NCBI RefSeq assembly: GCF_022760175.1
Contig: NZ_CP094326.1
Span: forward strand, 1,178,001-1,242,000
Length of the DNA: 64,000 nt
Direction of reading: 5' to 3'
DNA from: Zhouia spongiae
GTDB taxonomy: Bacteria; Bacteroidota; Bacteroidia; Flavobacteriales; Flavobacteriaceae
Both the position numbers and the translations under genes were made by a program. The notes under the pieces are model-generated. The model worked only from the letters and a program-made list of their open reading frames with translations, was not told where the DNA came from and did no database searches. This document shows, in pieces, positions 54,263 to 61,857 of the stretch; position 1 is the stretch's first letter; each line of letters opens with the position of its first letter.

Positions 54263-54721
54263 CTATTTTTCTGCAAGCTCTTTGAGCTTATTCAGAGCCT
54301 TTTCCCACGTGGTGTTAAAATAATCAAGATAATCGTCTGTTACATCGCTTTCTACTGTTACTGTTGTTATACCATTATGCTCATGGAATGAATAATTTTC
54401 TAGTGAGTTTGCCCATTTTTCGACCTCAGTACCCTCGGTAATTTCCTTGTCCCCATCTATAATTCCGTAATGTCTGATAGAAACAAACCTGAATGGAATG
54501 TTGTCTGCAATTTCAGAAACCATTCCGCCCCTTTTTCCATTTTCATCCGTTCCGATAAAATAGATTTTAGATCCCTTTTCCCAGCTTCCTTCATAAGTAG
54601 AGGTTGGATTAAATTCGGCGGTCCATTGTTCGTATGTTTCAATATTGCCAATACCGAGCATCGTGTTATATACCTTCTCGGCAGACGCCTTAATGTCTTT
54701 TTTGAATTGTAGTTTTTTCAT
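54263..54721 (-). CDS. SRPBCC / AHSA1-like domain protein
   Basis: 152 residues. The helix-grip fold of the START/Bet-v1-like (AHSA1, polyketide-cyclase) group is suggested by I-K-A-S-A-E-K-V-Y-N-T-M-L at the start, W-x-x-x-F-N-P-T-S near 35, and the late L-D-Y-F-N-T-T-W-E-K-A-L-N-K-L-K helix. Such cytoplasmic proteins bind hydrophobic ligands or act as co-chaperones. No partner is evident. Confidence 0.8.
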   Translation of the reverse strand: MKKLQFKKDIKASAEKVYNTMLGIGNIETYEQWTAEFNPTSTYEGSWEKGSKIYFIGTDENGKRGGMVSEIADNIPFRFVSIRHYGIIDGDKEITEGTEVEKWANSLENYSFHEHNGITTVTVESDVTDDYLDYFNTTWEKALNKLKELAEK

Positions 54722-54887
54722 AATCTCTGTATGGGTTAAAAAATGGGTTTTTCATAAGGTTTAATAATTAATACACACCGTACAAGTTTATATAACCTAA
54801 GAAGTCTAAGAGACTCATTTAAAGATACAAAACCAACGGAACTAAACATTAAAACGGGTATTTTTTATGATGATCCGGGCAAGAGTA

Positions 54888-56519
54888 TTATTTTTCAAAA
54901 ATAAGATTCTTATAGTTCTGTCCGGATAATTTAAAACTTTTAACGAGTCGGTTGGAGTCAATAATAAAATCTAACCTTCCGATTTCTGATGAATAAAAAC
55001 TTTCGGGGGTAAGAGGATTCAATATTATATTGTTTCCAAATGCACGTTTTAAAATAAGCGTACGATCCTTAACAATTAGCTCATAAGTGATTTTGTGTTC
55101 TTTGTTTCTGAAAACTCCGGATAAGTGATCTAAGTTTATCTCATCCAAATTTGGTGACGTTAGGCTTGTTTTAAAACATTCATAAGTAAAATCGGCAATG
55201 TGAAAATCAAATTTATTGTCGTAGAAAGTAAATTTAGAATAATTAATATAAGGAAACTCAAAAGTACTTCCTGTAATGTAAGGCAACGGATTCATCTCTT
55301 CTGTTCCATATTGCTGAAAATACAAGCTGTCATTTTTTGCCAGAATATTAAAGTAAAGGCCGGGTTGAACTTCATAAGTTCCTTCATACTTTTTTAATTG
55401 CCCGGTAGTGAGTTTGCTTTTTACTACCGTTTCCGTTTTTAAATAATCGCTTAAAAGAATGTCGACAGTCGTATATACCACATCAAGAGCAGAAAAGTCG
55501 TTTGTATTGGCCAATAGAACAACAGACAACCTATGTTTAGGAATATGTAATATATAAGAGCGATACCCAACATCACCCCCACCATGAAATACAATATCCA
55601 ATCCTTTATAAGTTCCAAACTGCAGTCCAAGGCCATAATTTATTTTTTTACCGGAATTTAAATAAGTTGCTTGCTCCATTTTATCATAAAACGCTCTGCT
55701 ACCAACCAACGGATTCTGATAGTTTTGAGCCCATAAGCTCAGATCATTAATAGTGGTATTAATACCCGATGAACCCATAGCTGAAAATTTTAAGCGATAA
55801 TTTTCATATACACCATTAGTTAATTTATAGGAGTACGCCTTGTTTTTAACGACGATGTTATTATCGCCAATCGCCTCAGAATGGTACATCCCGAGAGGCA
55901 GGAATATTTTCTGTTTTAATTGTTCTTCAAACGGTTTTTTACCCACCCGTTCTATAATTTCTGCTAACAGGGCGTAACCTGTATTATTGTACTCGTATGT
56001 ATCACCTGTATTAAAATTCGTATGGTTAATTTTCAGCAGCATTTGTATAATTTGCTGATGCGTCATGATATCTTTCCCTTTTAAACCAGCTAATTCATGT
56101 AAATTAGGCAAGCCATGGGTGTGGTTGGTTAAATCTTTTATAGTAATGCTATTTTCCAAATGTTTCAATTCCGGTAAATAGGTTTTAATATCATCTTCAA
56201 AAGAAAGCTCCCCTTCTTGTTCTAAAAGAAGTGCTAAATAAGTGGTAAATTGTTTAGATACCGAAGCAATATGAAATGCTGTAGTGTCGGTTATCCGAAT
56301 ACCATGTTCTATGTTAGCCAATCCTTTAGCGTTTTTGTAAACGATCTTCCCATTTTTAATGATGGCAAAAGCCGCTCCTGTTTTGTTTGCCTGATAGACC
56401 GAGTTGAATAAAGAATCAACCCCGGTATAGAGGTGTTGTGTTAGAGTATTCGTTTGGGCTAAACCAAATTGAGACAAGAATATTAGAGACGATAAAATGC
56501 AGAAAACCGGATGTTTCAT
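54888..56519 (-). CDS. Serine hydrolase (beta-lactamase / class C-like), secreted
   Basis: 543 residues with a signal peptide (cleaved near G-L-A-Q). Catalytic motifs of the S12 type: S-V-S-K (Ser at about 88), Y-N-N (about 176) and H-G-G (about 314, V-F-H-G-G-G). The C-terminal about 170 residues form a lipocalin-like beta region (K-Y-E-G-T-Y-E-V), as in esterases or peptidases of this group. It acts in the periplasm or outside. The AraC-type regulator gene lies 123 nt upstream on the same strand, a pairing seen in other Bacteroidota. Confidence 0.85.
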   Translation of the reverse strand: MKHPVFCILSSLIFLSQFGLAQTNTLTQHLYTGVDSLFNSVYQANKTGAAFAIIKNGKIVYKNAKGLANIEHGIRITDTTAFHIASVSKQFTTYLALLLEQEGELSFEDDIKTYLPELKHLENSITIKDLTNHTHGLPNLHELAGLKGKDIMTHQQIIQMLLKINHTNFNTGDTYEYNNTGYALLAEIIERVGKKPFEEQLKQKIFLPLGMYHSEAIGDNNIVVKNKAYSYKLTNGVYENYRLKFSAMGSSGINTTINDLSLWAQNYQNPLVGSRAFYDKMEQATYLNSGKKINYGLGLQFGTYKGLDIVFHGGGDVGYRSYILHIPKHRLSVVLLANTNDFSALDVVYTTVDILLSDYLKTETVVKSKLTTGQLKKYEGTYEVQPGLYFNILAKNDSLYFQQYGTEEMNPLPYITGSTFEFPYINYSKFTFYDNKFDFHIADFTYECFKTSLTSPNLDEINLDHLSGVFRNKEHKITYELIVKDRTLILKRAFGNNIILNPLTPESFYSSEIGRLDFIIDSNRLVKSFKLSGQNYKNLIFEK

Positions 56520-56642
56520 TTTAATATGTTTTTTGTTCTCGACAAAAGTGGAACATATGGTTAAATAAAGAGTACGAGTATCGAAAACCGGACTATTTTA
56601 TAATAAAAAAACAGTTCGATTTAAAGTCGGACACCCGGTATT

Positions 56643-57689
56643 TTATGATGCCCTATAGGCTGTAGGAGTTTGGGAAGTTTGTTTTTTAAAAGCAGTGTAA
56701 AAAGATGATTTTGAATTGAATCCTACTGCATACAAGACCTCCAAAACAGTTAAGTCGGGGTTTTCTTTTAACAGCACCTTGGCCTCATTTATTCGAAACG
56801 CATTGATATAGTCAAAAAAGTGTTTTCCCATATGTTGATTAATAAGTTTCGAAAGCTGTTTTTCCGGAATATTGATCAGCAATGCTAACTTTTGCAGGCT
56901 AAGTTCGGAGTCCAGATACGGTTTATTAGAAACCATATAGTTTGATAGTTGCTCCAGAGTTTGTTCGACTTCCGAATCGATGACTTTTACAGGTTTAAGG
57001 GGAGTTAAGTTTTTGTCTACCCCCAAGAACAAACCAGGTTTATAAAGAGCTTTTAATACAAACCAACAGATAACAAACAGTGCGAATGCAATTATTAATA
57101 AGTTTAAACCCGTTAGTAAAATATCATTTTTTCCATTTGGGATAAAGCTTCTGAGTAACACAAAGCTACTTCCGATTAAAAATAAAATAGTGATTTGTAA
57201 CAGCCACTTATAGATGCTGTAATGATTGGCAGAATAGTTTTCCTGGTATAGTTTTTTAAAATGACTTAAAGTGTATAAGACGGCTATCATATAACTATAG
57301 TACTGTACTTTAACCGTTATTTCATAAACTATATAGTATTGGTCAGAAAGCGAAGTGACCATTAATAGTACAAACATGCCAAAAAACAAAAGCGTATGCA
57401 GCAGGTGCTTTGTTTCTAGTTTGAAGTTAAAATAACACACAGATTGTACATACAAATAGTATAATGGCATTTGTAGCAAAACCGAAGCGATTTTAAGACT
57501 TTTCCAGGCGGTACTTTCAACAGATAAAAACAGACCTGTAAAGTCTAAAGCGGTAACCAAAAGAAAGGCCGTAAACAGGTAGTTAGATCGTTTTTTTGAA
57601 GCCTTGACAGTAAGCAGGAAAACGGACATTAATATCATTAAAAAAACGATAATTTTTCCAATGTCACTTATAAGTTCAGGAGTGTTCAA
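56643..57689 (-). CDS. Membrane-bound AraC-family regulator (7TM + HTH)
   Basis: 348 residues: seven hydrophobic helices (about 10-215) and a C-terminal AraC DNA-binding domain (about 250-348) with two HTH motifs, L-Q-K-L-A-L-L-I-N-I-P-E-K-Q-L and the late V-G-F-N-S-K-S-S-F-Y-T-A-F-K-K. Membrane-anchored AraC proteins of this type sense something at the membrane. Promoter box TACGTTTG (57722-57729, minus) precedes the start by 32 nt. The serine hydrolase gene downstream is the likely target. Confidence 0.85.
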   Translation of the reverse strand: MNTPELISDIGKIIVFLMILMSVFLLTVKASKKRSNYLFTAFLLVTALDFTGLFLSVESTAWKSLKIASVLLQMPLYYLYVQSVCYFNFKLETKHLLHTLLFFGMFVLLMVTSLSDQYYIVYEITVKVQYYSYMIAVLYTLSHFKKLYQENYSANHYSIYKWLLQITILFLIGSSFVLLRSFIPNGKNDILLTGLNLLIIAFALFVICWFVLKALYKPGLFLGVDKNLTPLKPVKVIDSEVEQTLEQLSNYMVSNKPYLDSELSLQKLALLINIPEKQLSKLINQHMGKHFFDYINAFRINEAKVLLKENPDLTVLEVLYAVGFNSKSSFYTAFKKQTSQTPTAYRAS

Positions 57690-57721
57690 GTTCGATTAAA
57701 GTTATTATTTGGCTATGGCTA

Positions 57722-57729
57722 CAAACGTA
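57722..57729 (-). promoter_or_regulatory. -7 box of the AraC-type gene
   Basis: On the minus strand TACGTTTG fits TAnnTTTG, 32 nt before the start at 57689. The 46-bp repeat lies immediately upstream. Confidence 0.5.
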
Positions 57730-57753
57730 TACATAAACAATACACCATGGTAG

Positions 57754-57799
57754 TTTTCAGTATATAAATATAAAAGAAAATATCTTCTATACGCTTGCT
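57754..57799. repeat. 46-bp direct repeat, copy 1 (upstream of the AraC-type gene)
   Basis: 45 of 46 bases equal to 60371-60416, same orientation. It ends 64 nt upstream of the AraC-type start. The core TAAATATAAAAGA recurs at 54204 and 53629. It is a candidate shared regulatory site. Confidence 0.75.
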
Positions 57800-57889
57800 T
57801 GACCACACGCCACCACATGCCCTCTGGCAGTTGAAAGCCATTTGTAGTAAAAAATCGACATGTGTAATTATAAATTATAAGCTTTTTAT

Positions 57890-57897
57890 TACTTTTG
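57890..57897 (+). promoter_or_regulatory. -7 box of the small membrane protein gene
   Basis: TACTTTTG fits TAnnTTTG, 18 nt before the ATG at 57916. Confidence 0.5.
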
Positions 57898-57915
57898 TAG
57901 AGTAAAAACATCATT

Positions 57916-58062
57916 ATGAGAGAAAAGAGCAGAAAATTAATTAAGAATCCGGCGGTTATAGTAGCAATTGTATTGGTAGCCGTTTGTTTGTATTTATTCA
58001 TAGGAGAAAAGATTCACGAATTAGGAGAAAGCCTGGGCAGTCTGTTAAATAATAATGCCTAA
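57916..58062 (+). CDS. 48-residue single-helix membrane protein
   Basis: ATG to TAA, 48 residues: a basic start (M-R-E-K-S-R-K-L-I-K), one membrane helix (about 11-30, A-V-I-V-A-I-V-L-V-A-V) and a polar, Asn-ending tail (E-K-I-H-E-L-G-E-S-L). A -7 box precedes it. A broken second copy at 58366-58511 shows the sequence was duplicated. No family is recognised, and the role is unknown. Confidence 0.65.
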   Translation: MREKSRKLIKNPAVIVAIVLVAVCLYLFIGEKIHELGESLGSLLNNNA

Positions 58063-58140
58063 TAGATAAGCGTGTTAAAAGACAGCATATTGAGAGTTGT
58101 CATTTATGGGGTTGTGTTTTAATAAAAATATTTTGATTTT

Positions 58141-58332
58141 ATGAAACTAAATATTTACCGGATTTTATCCATTTTCTTCGTCTTGAATATTGTATATATA
58201 ATATTCAGTAATAAGGAAAGTTACTCTTTATTTGGATTTAGTATTAGTTTATTTATGTATACCTCATTTAATATCATGATGTTAACACTTTGTGTAATAG
58301 GCTTATATAGAAAAACAAATAAAAAGATATAG
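58141..58332 (+). CDS. Small two-helix membrane protein, unknown
   Basis: 63 residues, ATG at 58141, with helices at about 7-25 and 33-56 and a basic tail (Y-R-K-T-N-K-K-I). It lies between the 48-residue gene and its pseudogene copy on the same strand. No family is recognised. Confidence 0.55.
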   Translation: MKLNIYRILSIFFVLNIVYIIFSNKESYSLFGFSISLFMYTSFNIMMLTLCVIGLYRKTNKKI

Positions 58333-58365
58333 AGGATGCCTCTTCTGTAGTAAAATTGTATTAGT

Positions 58366-58511
58366 ATGAAAGAAGAAGCTAAAAAATTAATTAAGAATCT
58401 GGCTGTAATAGTGTTACTTATATTAGTAGCGATATAGCTTTATTCATTGGGGGTTTGACAAAATTCACGAATTGGAGAAAACCTGGCAGTTTATTAAATA
58501 ATAACGCTTAA
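58366..58511 (+). pseudogene. Degenerate copy of the 48-residue membrane protein gene
   Basis: Starts M-K-E-E-A-K-K-L-I-K-N-L-A-V-I-V like the gene at 57916, but has a TAG after 23 codons and a frameshift soon after. The DNA similarity goes on to AATAATAACGCTTAA, equal in pattern to the end of the intact copy. Confidence 0.75.
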
Positions 58512-58582
58512 AAAAGAGTCGAGTTAAAAGCCTGCATATAAAAAGGGATGCGTTATAGGCTTGTGTTCTAAATTGAAAGGGT

Positions 58583-58747
58583 TGTCTAAAAAGGGATGAA
58601 AGTTGTCAGTTCGAGCGTTACTGAAATGAAAATATATTTTCATTGAAAGTACCTGGCGAAGCTATCGAGAACTAATAGCAGTTGATTATCAATAGGTTTC
58701 GATTGCGCTTAACCTGACATTCAGTATTCAGAAAGACTTTTTAGACA
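58583..58747. repeat. Inverted repeat with GC-rich core
   Basis: TGTCTAAAAAG (58583-58593) pairs with CTTTTTAGACA (58737-58747). The core holds TTCGAGCG and TTTCGATTGCGCTTAACCTG, resembling the core CTCGACTGCGCTCGAGCCGA at 18049-18072. Probably an intergenic hairpin element before the tlpA-like stop. Confidence 0.6.
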
Positions 58748-58776
58748 CCAATAGTACGATACATACTTTTAGCGTG

Positions 58777-60300
58777 TTAATCGCTTAATGCTTTTTCTAC
58801 CTGATTAATTAAGATTTCTCTCTTCATCGGATACCCTGCTTCAGACAATTCGAATGTTCCGTCTTTTTTGATAATTACATAAGTGGGAAACCCTTTTCCT
58901 TTTGTTTCTTGCATGATGTTAGCAGTAAGGTTTTTATTGGCTAAAAGATGCAAACCGGTTAAATTATAATAAGAAATTAACGCTTTCCATTTGGCCTCCT
59001 TCCCCACATCGTAATTGGCTATATACAGATAATCTAATGCTTTGTCTTTAAAATGACGTTTTATAGAATCTGAATTTTTTGAAATCTCAGAACGACATGG
59101 GCCACACCAGGTTCCCCACATGTCGAGTAAAACGGTTTTTCCTTTTACTAATTTCAATATGTCGTCGAAAGTTTGATAAGAATCGGGATTTTCGACGAAA
59201 ACCATTTTGTCTGTCAGCGTACGTGTTCTTTGTTTTTCTATTTTTTGAATGGCAGGTTCAATATATGAAATATACTCACTCTGAGGATACTTTTGTTTAA
59301 ACCGTGAAAATATTTCCGGTAGATTATCCTCTTTTTGATGTATTGATCCTTTAAAAAGTGTTCCGTATAAAAACTCAGCGGTTTTACCTGTAAAATGCTT
59401 TTCAATAATTTTCTCTCTCAATAGGTTTTCGGGATCATCACTGTTCATTTTAACGGCCTCTTCCTGAGTCGCTGTTCCGTAATATTCTTTTAACAATTCC
59501 GGGTGTTTCCAAAGCCGCTCTTTAATTCTTGTAAGGTACATAGACAGAAAATAATTGTATTCATCAATACCCAGCATTTTACTGTTACTAACAGGGGTGG
59601 CTTTAATAAGTGAATCTTCTATAGCCTGCCATTTGCTTTCGTTTCTTAAAAAAGGTTCTCGTATATTGAAAATTTGATCGCCTTTAAAATCAATATAATT
59701 CCACATGGGAAAATATTTTACATAAAGGGCACAGATGTCTTTAAATTCATTGGCAGGATGATTCTGTGAAATATAGTCGTTAAGGATATTTTGGTTAATG
59801 ACACTTCTTTCTTTTATAGCATTAAAAACATTATCGGGTAATGAATCTTGTGTATATGCTTTAAGGTTTAACCTGTTATTGATGAGTTTTTGAATAGAAG
59901 GCTGGTTGTTTTCGCTTCCATTGCCTTTTACTGTATAGGTTTTTTCAGGATTTTTTGAGTCAAAAGAAAAATTCAGTTCATTGCCTGGCGATACATAAAA
60001 AACATAGCTGTAGTATTTATCAGCAGTACTATCATGGTATGAAGCGGTTACAAATGTAGGTTCGGAAAGCGGATACGACCAATTACCTTTCCCGTTGATT
60101 AAAGGAACTGAAACGTCCCCTTTATTTTCGAATAGCCTATGGGCATTTGTATAACGATCTTTTATAATCCAAACGCTATTAGCATTTGAATTTTCGATGT
60201 TAAAATTGATGAAGGCTTCCTGTTCTTTTTCTTTTTGAAGACATCCAGTTAGAAGGAGCCCCAAGACCAAAGCCGACAGCATAAAACTTAATTTCCTCAT
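58777..60300 (-). CDS. TlpA-like disulfide reductase lipoprotein
   Basis: 507 residues: lipoprotein signal with lipobox L-T-G-C (Cys19), a long unknown N-terminal part (about 25-360; probably beta-rich, with a domain that has no known motif) and a C-terminal thioredoxin-like domain (about 365-507) with W-G-T-W-C-G-P-C. TlpA/ResA proteins reduce disulfides in the envelope, often for cytochrome c or outer-membrane maturation. The Bacteroidota group with a large N-terminal extension is common, function not settled. Confidence 0.85.
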   Translation of the reverse strand: MRKLSFMLSALVLGLLLTGCLQKEKEQEAFINFNIENSNANSVWIIKDRYTNAHRLFENKGDVSVPLINGKGNWSYPLSEPTFVTASYHDSTADKYYSYVFYVSPGNELNFSFDSKNPEKTYTVKGNGSENNQPSIQKLINNRLNLKAYTQDSLPDNVFNAIKERSVINQNILNDYISQNHPANEFKDICALYVKYFPMWNYIDFKGDQIFNIREPFLRNESKWQAIEDSLIKATPVSNSKMLGIDEYNYFLSMYLTRIKERLWKHPELLKEYYGTATQEEAVKMNSDDPENLLREKIIEKHFTGKTAEFLYGTLFKGSIHQKEDNLPEIFSRFKQKYPQSEYISYIEPAIQKIEKQRTRTLTDKMVFVENPDSYQTFDDILKLVKGKTVLLDMWGTWCGPCRSEISKNSDSIKRHFKDKALDYLYIANYDVGKEAKWKALISYYNLTGLHLLANKNLTANIMQETKGKGFPTYVIIKKDGTFELSEAGYPMKREILINQVEKALSD

Positions 60301-60319
60301 TCTTTATTTTTTTATAGAA

Positions 60320-60341
60320 AAAGGCTGTTACAATAGCCTTT
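60320..60341 (-). terminator. Terminator-like hairpin in the leader of the TlpA-like gene
   Basis: On the minus strand AAAGGCT-ATTGTAAC-AGCCTTT is followed by more T, 20 nt before the ATG at 60300. It could end an upstream transcript or act in the leader. Confidence 0.4.
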
Positions 60342-60370
60342 AATGTATGATAAACACCATAATGTGTTTA

Positions 60371-60416
60371 TTTTCAGTATATAAATATAAAAGAAAATAT
60401 CTTCTATACACTTGCT
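60371..60416. repeat. 46-bp direct repeat, copy 2 (upstream of the TlpA-like gene)
   Basis: Differs from copy 1 at 57754-57799 by one base. It ends 70 nt upstream of the TlpA-like start, almost the same distance as copy 1 from the AraC-type gene. Confidence 0.75.
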
Positions 60417-60890
60417 CTTTAAAGTTTCCTAAACCTGAGGAGTATTATTTTGAAACAGTTTCGAAGTGGAATTACCATTCGGAGAATGGCTATCCAATTA
60501 TAAGTTTTTGGTTATTGAATAATGTCTGTAGGTTAACTCTAGTCTGTAATATATTCTTTTACCAGCTCTAATTCTAAACCTGAGCAGATAGCAAATTCAT
60601 GAATAGAAACTAGTTGATGCGGTTCTTTTTCGAAATATTCTCTTCCTGCTTTTTTGAGGTTCTTTGATAGAAAGGAGAAAAGTCTCGAAGTAAATAGAAG
60701 AGGTTTTAAACTTACAGCAGAAAATAACAAACCGCTGTTAAAAGTTGGTATCTCGAAATTTCAAGCAGATAAACATACCCGAAAACCAGTAGAAAAAACC
60801 CCTTTATTTAAGTGATTGACTATCGAATCGCTTTCTCATAAATTTATTTTTTTATAAACATTTTTACAAAAAACCTTATAGATATAAAAG
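60417..60890. other. Intergenic region with a possible coding remnant
   Basis: About 470 bases. On the minus strand 60539-60730 reads as a protein-like end (G-R-E-Y-F-E-K-E-P-H-Q-L-V-S-I-H-E-F), without a plausible N-terminus. It could be a gene remnant. Nothing else is seen. Confidence 0.3.
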
Positions 60891-61529
60891 ATGAAAAGTT
60901 GTATATTATTAGTTGTGAATTGCTTACTGATAGCTACTTCTGTTTCCGCACAGCAGGGCAATAGAAAAAATGTTTTTCCTACAAAAAGTCAATTCAATGC
61001 CGAAAGCACAAAAGCATTATTAGATTATGGAGAGGTTACCATTAACGGAGTGGCATTTACAAGAGAATATACAGATGCCAATAGCCTAAACAATTTTTTA
61101 GGTGTAAACGTTGTCGGAAAAAAACATCTGGCAGCAGAAGGAACGAAAATAGTGCTTTTTCCGGTGACAGCATATTTTGAAGAGTACTTAAAGCTGAGAA
61201 AGAAGTACAAAAGAAGTAAAAAATATAGAGCAATGCTGTCACAAGAAGCATTTAGCCATCGAATAGAAGTATCAGTAGGTACAGAAGGGAAATTTACATT
61301 TAACGAAATGAAACCCGGAAAATACTATTTAGAAGCATTAATTAAGTTTAATGGTACTGATATTGCTTCAAAACAAGTAGGAAGGTCAGACTATTATAAC
61401 GGTTTCGGACATTACAGAGGTTCATCCCCTATTTATGAACATTATGTACTTAATTATAATGGCGCACATTTAGAAACAAAAATAATCGAAGTAAAAGAAG
61501 GCGATTCTGTAATTGATATAAAGTTGTAA
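60891..61529 (+). CDS. Secreted protein with a beta-sandwich-like region, unknown
   Basis: 212 residues with a signal peptide (cleaved near S-V-S-A-Q). The middle holds a stretch of Lys-rich helices (K-L-R-K-K-Y-K-R-S-K-K-Y-R) followed by strands and a carboxypeptidase-regulatory-like phrase (G-K-F-T-F-N-E-M-K-P-G-K-Y-Y-L-E-A), so it may contain a Cna-B or CarbReg-type fold. No family is assigned. It is convergent with the reductase gene. Confidence 0.7.
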   Translation: MKSCILLVVNCLLIATSVSAQQGNRKNVFPTKSQFNAESTKALLDYGEVTINGVAFTREYTDANSLNNFLGVNVVGKKHLAAEGTKIVLFPVTAYFEEYLKLRKKYKRSKKYRAMLSQEAFSHRIEVSVGTEGKFTFNEMKPGKYYLEALIKFNGTDIASKQVGRSDYYNGFGHYRGSSPIYEHYVLNYNGAHLETKIIEVKEGDSVIDIKL

Positions 61530-61857
61530 ATAAAAAGTAGGGTGTTATCGAGTGATGGAGTTATGGTGGGATGGATAGATTTAACCCCGCCCCAGTTTAA
61601 AACCCGGCCTTCGAACATACCATTTATGGAAATCATCGACAGCCTAGATTTTTTTGGTTCTTTTTTTATCAATGAACTGCACAGCACATCATGAGACTCT
61701 TTGAAAACCAATAGACAAGGTATCGAATACAAATGCTTAGCATTCATGAGATCTTTATCAAACAATAGAGATGAATGCATAAAGAAAATGGCCTTTAACA
61801 CAATGCCCCTTCCCATAACCAAAAAACCTAACGCCTCACCTGTAACAAAAAGGCGCT
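61530..61857. other. Non-coding interval
   Basis: 328 bases between convergent genes with no believable gene; the minus-strand frame through 61454-61867 lacks protein-like composition over its whole length and overlaps both neighbours. Confidence 0.4.

Noticed and set aside
57705..58001. 98-codon minus-strand frame
   Set aside because: It crosses the 46-bp repeat and the promoter and start of the 48-residue gene, and its translation looks random after the first helix.
60347..60571. 74-codon plus-strand frame
   Set aside because: Begins inside the 46-bp repeat and has no protein-like continuity.
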